A stretch of DNA of 64,000 nt from Melitaea cinxia (taxonomy: Eukaryota > Arthropoda > Insecta > Lepidoptera > Nymphalidae). The translations under genes and the position numbers were made by a program. Numbering within the stretch: the stretch's first letter is position 1; every line of letters begins with the position of its first letter. Of the stretch, positions 60,620-64,000 are shown one piece after another. The notes beneath the pieces were generated by a model. It ran no database searches. It worked only from the letters and a program-made list of their open reading frames with translations, and was not told the origin of the DNA. Location of the stretch: the NCBI RefSeq assembly GCF_905220565.1, contig NC_059414.1, positions 8,616,001 through 8,680,000 of the forward strand. Direction: 5' to 3'.

Positions 60620-61466
60620 CTTCCCGACACCGGCGAAATAATAGTTTGTAGTGTAATGTTAAGTGTTCGTTTATGTACACAGAGTTTGGTGATCCTGATA
60701 CGGATAGCCTTGCTGAGTCCAAGCCTTTCATGGTGCGACACGCAGCCAGTACATTGTCGCGTTTTAGTTTACTGGTAAACTTAACAACAATATTTTTTGG
60801 TCTTCGATCCTTTTGATCACCATGAGGTACTCGATGAATGGCTACAATATCCGTGGAACGTATAGGATGTTTGATTTCGTTTCCTAGGCATTCTAATATA
60901 GACAATAGGTTTTCACTGCGTCGCTCCGGGAGATTAGAAATTTCAATATTGCAATCCCTTGCCTGCTGTTCCATGTTTAAGATTTTATTTTCAAGGACTG
61001 ATATTTTACCCTCGCAGTCGACAGATGTCTTTGTTCCACTCTCCAATGATTTGATACGAGTATCAAACTCGTCCAGGCGATCCGACGAGAAATTCAATGA
61101 TTTTTCGAATTCATTTAAACGGTTGTTAAATAGGGTGATAGAATTATTTATTTTGATATTTTCAGCTTTCAACTTGACTATGTTATTATTGATATCACTT
61201 AACAATGTAGATATTTTGGATAGCTCTGTAGACATAGCCGAGCTTACTGCCGTAGCAACACAGTTTGAGATGCATTCATTAATATTTGTATTCCATAATA
61301 CCATTTGCTGCTTGAACCTTTCCTCAAAGATGCCAAAAAGTTCACTCATATCTGGATCATGGGGTACTTTTCGTTTTCTAGAATAGGTGTAATCGATTTG
61401 TTCATCACATTTTGACAGGTCACCGTCCGATAAGAATTTGTTTGGTGGCGTTCTTTGCAAAGACAT
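60498..61466 (-). CDS. CR1-like ORF1, coiled coil plus FP-like nucleic-acid-binding domain
   Basis: About 322 residues from the ATG of MSLQRTPPNKF; the frame is open 29 codons further upstream. Basic segment YSRKRKVPHDP, a long coiled coil (LSKISTLLSDINNNIVKLKA through KISVLENKILNMEQQ), then an RNA-binding-like fold (NIEISNLPERRSENLLSILE, RRPKNIVVKFTSKLKRDNVL) and a C-terminal segment (VYINEHLTLHYKLLFRRCRE). This architecture is shared by many insect CR1/Jockey-group ORF1s. Presumed RNA chaperone of the element. Confidence 0.82.
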   Translation of the reverse strand: MSLQRTPPNKFLSDGDLSKCDEQIDYTYSRKRKVPHDPDMSELFGIFEERFKQQMVLWNTNINECISNCVATAVSSAMSTELSKISTLLSDINNNIVKLKAENIKINNSITLFNNRLNEFEKSLNFSSDRLDEFDTRIKSLESGTKTSVDCEGKISVLENKILNMEQQARDCNIEISNLPERRSENLLSILECLGNEIKHPIRSTDIVAIHRVPHGDQKDRRPKNIVVKFTSKLKRDNVLAACRTMKGLDSARLSVSGSPNSVYINEHLTLHYKLLFRRCREVAKQCDYKYVWIKHGTILARKSDTSPVIAIKTSADISKFK

Positions 61467-61749
61467 TATCAATATAAGATCCTGGGAGTTAGAGGAAAAC
61501 AAAAAATATTTGTTGTCTCTTAGTCTAGCGGTGAGGTGGTGAGGAAACCGCACCGCTGCGGCCGACAGATGCGATGCCAGAAAGAGAAACCTCGCTTAGA
61601 TGTTACTATCGCGATTAACTTAACACAGATTAGTTTCACAGCAAAACAAGTTATCTGCTTATTACACTACGGAAGTAAATCGTATGCACTTTATCTTTTT
61701 ATTGTTAGTATACCAGCAGCACGTCCGTCTCAAACAAGTGACCGACGAT

Positions 61750-63794
61750 GAATGATTGTTGAGTTGTTTGCTGATTGTTCTCAACAGAATGTATCTACTC
61801 CGAATCCGATATAATTTCTATTATTGTATGTACGATATATTCTTTCAAAGCATACTTGAATACAGCAAATTTAAATTTAATTTAATTTAATTTTAGTATA
61901 ATTAAGAAACTTTTAAACTACTGTTATGATTTTAATGACTGACATCTTATAAAAGCTAGGAAATCGTGAAAAATAAACTAACTATATTTTCAAATAGAGA
62001 AAATTTGTCCACAGTTCAATATTAATTACTTAGAAGGAAACCGGGGGAGACTTTTTCATTACCCATTTATTTAATGGTAACCAATAGGTAACTATTTAAA
62101 GGTAAGTTATTGGTAGACTTTATCAGAAGGAGATAAAACAGATCTTGATGGGTTGTTTTACCACAGCTAATAACTACTCTTAGGGGGAATAGGAAATAGG
62201 GTCGGCAACGCGCTTGCGATGTTACTAGTGTTGCAGACGTCTATAAGCTACAGTAAACGTTTACCATCAGGTGAGGCGTACGCTTGATTACCAACCTAGT
62301 TATATGTATATATAAAAAAAAACTACAACGTTTACCTGCTAAATAAGGTACTTCATACTTTGGTGGAAAAGTATATATTTATATAATTTTTATGTATATC
62401 ATTATTAAAAAATCATCAATTATATCATTTTTATCTGTAAGATACCGTTATACGTCAGGTAGCTTTATCAGCAACCGTGTAACAGGTCTACAGTCAATAG
62501 TTTTATGGAAAGATTTATTGATCGTTAATGGACACTAAATACGTTCAGATTTGTGTTAGCTTCTGAATCGTATTTAATACCTTGTAGACATCCACCTACG
62601 CTTTGTCTCATAAGTACTTACCTACTAGAACTGTAATAGATTTTACGCTAACTTGTAATTTTATTTAACGGCATTAACAACTACCCATATACCTATTTAC
62701 TTAAAGTTAATATTTTTTGAAAACAAAAAATATAATATTTAATATAAGAAAACCAACAAACATAGATACTTTAAATGATATTTGAATTTGCTTGCAAACC
62801 ATGACTAACGGAAATGAATTGTACCACGGACAGTGAAAAGGATAAAAAAGAAATAAAGGTTTATAAATAAAATTATTTACATCTTTGGGAGTTATTTAAA
62901 TGACTTCATCATTACAGCCTATACCGTCCACTGCTGGACATAGGCCTCCACAAGTTTACGCCAAAAATAGCGATAAAAATGACTTACTCTTACTAAAATA
63001 TAAAATGTTTTTAATAAAGAAAATAGTATACAGAAAAAATATTCAAATATAAAACGAGTCGATTGAATATTGATTTTGACAATATAACATTGTTATTATT
63101 AAGACATTACTTTAAATTATAATCCAACATCATTTGCTGCAATATGAGTGCGCGCACGCACACCACACTGCAATTACGTTACATAAATTTATTCAAACTT
63201 GGAACGGGCCGTGATCGATGGTCCGTCTCGTTCGGAAATGCAACAAAATATTGTTCTTGCGCTTTTGATTTATAACTACAGCTTTATGAAACTACCTTAA
63301 ATCGTTCATAATTGAGATCATTAAAAAATATTAGAAATAACTAAGTCTCAATATGGTGATGATAAAATTCTTCATATATCACAATTGCCTAAGCGACTGA
63401 CTATAAACTAGATAAATATGTTGACAAAGCCTCAATATAATCTACCTATAATATGTGTTCGGTGCATACTACCGATTACATTTTTTGAACGTATTGAATT
63501 TTTTGTTCAGATTAAAACATAAAACCTCCGTGGTGTCAACACAAAATTTAACTCGCCGACGGATGACGTGGGATAAAAGAAAAAAAAAATCGAAAAAAGA
63601 ATGACCAGCAAAGAGGCGCATTAAGAATTGAGATAAGAGAGATGGACGAGCACTCAGCGACGCGGGGCCATCTTTATTATTTATTGACACTTAAAATAAT
63701 TATCTACTTTTAGTTTGGCCCGTGCCGAAATTTTATGTTTACGGAAGTTGGTGAGCTTTAAGAATCATTAGTGGTTTGGTGGGTCATTTGAATT

Positions 63795-63830
<36 letters not shown>

Positions 63831-64000
63831 AAAGTTATGTCCACAGGCTTAAAGTGCCCATGCTTTTGTTATTCCGATTTTAAGTTTTATTACTGATCGT
63901 TTACTTGTTACACTACTGCAGCTTACACTAAGAGACCTAATTATTCTATCTTAGTATCCCTAATGCAGACGTGAGTCCACCGACCAAAATTATGCTAAAC
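61750..64000. other. Right-end AT-rich region
   Basis: Contains an S1 tail (62180-62325), a short S2/S3-like piece (about 62915-62970, CCACTGCTGGACATAGGCCT) and a T30 run near 63797-63826. No gene supported. Confidence 0.5.
62180..62325 (+). repeat. S1 3' portion
   Basis: GGGTCGGCAACGCGCTTGCG and ACCATCAGGTGAGGCGTACG match the S1 3' half; ends in an A-rich tail. Confidence 0.7.

Larger units (their letters stand above)
56685..61745 (-). mobile_element. CR1-like non-LTR retrotransposon with intact ORFs
   Basis: Minus-strand order: 5' region (61467-about 61745), ORF1 (60498-61466), inter-ORF spacer with an extra ORF (59759-60619), ORF2 (56857-59766), 3' UTR, and a tail seen as poly-T at 56669-56684. 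No RNase H; ORF1 has a coiled coil plus the domain shared with baculoviral FP-type proteins. The 5' boundary is approximate. Full-length ORFs suggest a young copy. Confidence 0.85.

Noticed and set aside
60838..61386. 182-codon plus-strand ORF
   Set aside because: Antisense shadow of the CR1-like ORF1.

Overview
The window is nuclear DNA of an insect, almost certainly a moth or butterfly. It is AT-rich, with short GC-rich exons separated by long introns full of transposable elements. Several dispersed repeats look to me like families common in lepidopteran genomes, and the one conserved gene is animal. The species cannot be named from sequence alone.

The backbone is one plus-strand gene from the left edge to 49247: the insect orthologue of HEATR5B (related to yeast Laa1), a giant HEAT-repeat protein of clathrin/AP-1 trafficking at the trans-Golgi network and endosomes. 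I placed 35 coding exons (281-486 through 49071-49247). All junctions fit GT-AG splicing, reading phase is kept throughout, and the sum is 5709 nt (1902 codons plus stop). Against the roughly 2070-residue vertebrate protein, only about the first 170 residues lie outside the window. A second gene, on the minus strand and convergent, shows only its last two exons (53153-53268 and 53688-53817); I do not recognise it.

The introns carry most of the other content. Intron 2 has an I/Nimb-like non-LTR retrotransposon with both ORFs intact (about 1.3-6.77 kb) and a Helitron-like element. Intron 3 has a young BEL/Pao LTR element (8234-13925) with identical-looking LTRs and a 5-bp target duplication; its reverse-transcriptase domain is deleted and its pol is interrupted by a SINE-like insert. 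A TIR element follows it. Intron 5 has two tRNA-like repeats. Intron 17 has a 3.7-kb array of 121-bp repeats, then a DIRS-type tyrosine-recombinase retrotransposon (28510-33453, minus strand) with intact ORFs, inverted termini and the internal complementary region, and a 293-bp Helitron-like element. Later introns hold MITEs, Helitron-like elements and SINE-like copies, some starting within 20-40 bp of a splice site. Right of the gene are an R1-like 3' fragment, the two minus-strand exons, a palindromic MITE and a CR1-like non-LTR element (56685-about 61745, minus strand). That element has intact ORF1 and ORF2 plus an unusual third, membrane-like ORF between them.

The most unusual structure is in HEATR5B itself. 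The 121-bp array is made of the last 84-92 bp of exon 17, its splice donor and about 30 bp of intron, repeated 31 times. Two other GC-rich exons of the same gene (11 and 26) each have a downstream copy of their own 3' end plus donor. The gene therefore seems prone to tandem duplication across exon-donor boundaries, giving 31 equivalent donors in one intron.
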